Source: Hippopus hippopus (taxonomy: Eukaryota; Mollusca; Bivalvia; Cardiida; Cardiidae). Taken from it: DNA of 64,000 bases. Location: positions 35,467,394 to 35,531,393 of the forward strand of contig OX328105.1 of assembly GCA_946811185.2 (NCBI GenBank). The letters are read 5' to 3'. Of this stretch, positions 63,960-64,000 are shown one piece after another; the stretch's first letter is position 1, and each line of letters opens with the position of its first letter. The position numbers were made by a program, and so were the translations under genes. Below the pieces are notes generated by a model that did no database searches, was not told the DNA's origin, and was given only the letters and a program-made list of their open reading frames with translations.

Positions 63960-64000
63960 CCCTTAGGCTGCTAAGCGGAACTCGCTGTCCTTTTGTGGAC
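63956..64000 (+). mobile_element. TTAA-B element, cut by window end
   Basis: TTAACCCTTAGGCTGCTAAGC is the B left end. The palindrome's first bases (TTTTGTGGAC) reach the window edge. Confidence 0.75.

Overview
The window is eukaryotic, AT-rich and almost wholly repetitive. No complete protein-coding gene, rRNA or authentic tRNA gene could be supported. The mix of short TTAA-flanked palindromic elements, tRNA-derived SINEs with a CAATCAATC-type tail, mariner remnants and a GC-rich foldback of the CTCGGATCAGCCTGCGCAG type suggests a mollusc, most likely a heterodont bivalve (clam or mussel-like). That assignment is inference from memory of bivalve repeats and was not checked by search. The stretch reads as intron or intergenic DNA of a large genome.

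The dominant component is one element family, called TTAA-A here. A full copy is about 229 bp counting both flanking TTAA sites. It starts CCCTTTACCA or CTCTTTACCA, ends with the complement, and carries an almost perfect 67-nt palindrome at about one third of its length (33-bp arms from GAAAACATTGTGGGAAAAGG inward, single central base). About 95 intact, truncated or interrupted copies are listed, in both orientations. '+' means the palindrome centre should read GGTAACC on the plus strand. TTAA target sites and CCCTT ends point to non-autonomous piggyBac-like elements. Two further TTAA families (TTAA-B, ends CCCTTAGCCTGCT; TTAA-C, ends CYCTTTCRGCGCC) share an internal palindrome around GATCAAGATCAGACTGCAC. 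Many neighbours share a single TTAA, giving head-to-tail or head-to-head chains (7.9-9.1, 31.1-32.1, 48.7-49.3, 50.8-51.3, 57.2-57.9 and 59.7-60.3 kb).

Layout: 0-12 kb, dense TTAA-A with SINEs. 12.17-13.30 kb, a GC-rich terminal-repeat element that may hold a captured coding exon on the minus strand. 13.4-13.9 kb, a TTAA-A copy split by another foldback element. 14-24 kb, scattered TTAA-A plus two candidate host exons (14.86 and 21.05 kb, plus strand). 24.85-26.28 kb, an internally deleted D34D mariner sitting inside a TTAA-A copy. 31-33 kb, a TTAA-A cluster with a SINE bounded by a 12-bp duplication. 34.4 kb, a Harbinger-like element with TAA duplications. 35.3 kb, a six-unit 73-bp satellite. 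37-38.5 kb, a nested dispersed element. 39.5-40.5 kb, a degenerate minisatellite. 41.3 kb, a second, decayed mariner. 45.3 kb, a large foldback. 48 kb, a third candidate exon. 50-64 kb, more TTAA-A chains plus a terminal-repeat element at 60.9-61.6 kb.

The most interesting signal is in the TTAA-A palindromes. Several copies differ from the family consensus at the same paired positions in both arms, and at least four have the central base inverted relative to the flanks. Both patterns imply that the two arms copy or exchange with each other. Three candidate exons on the plus strand, two of them phase-compatible, suggest the window lies within introns of an unidentified host gene.
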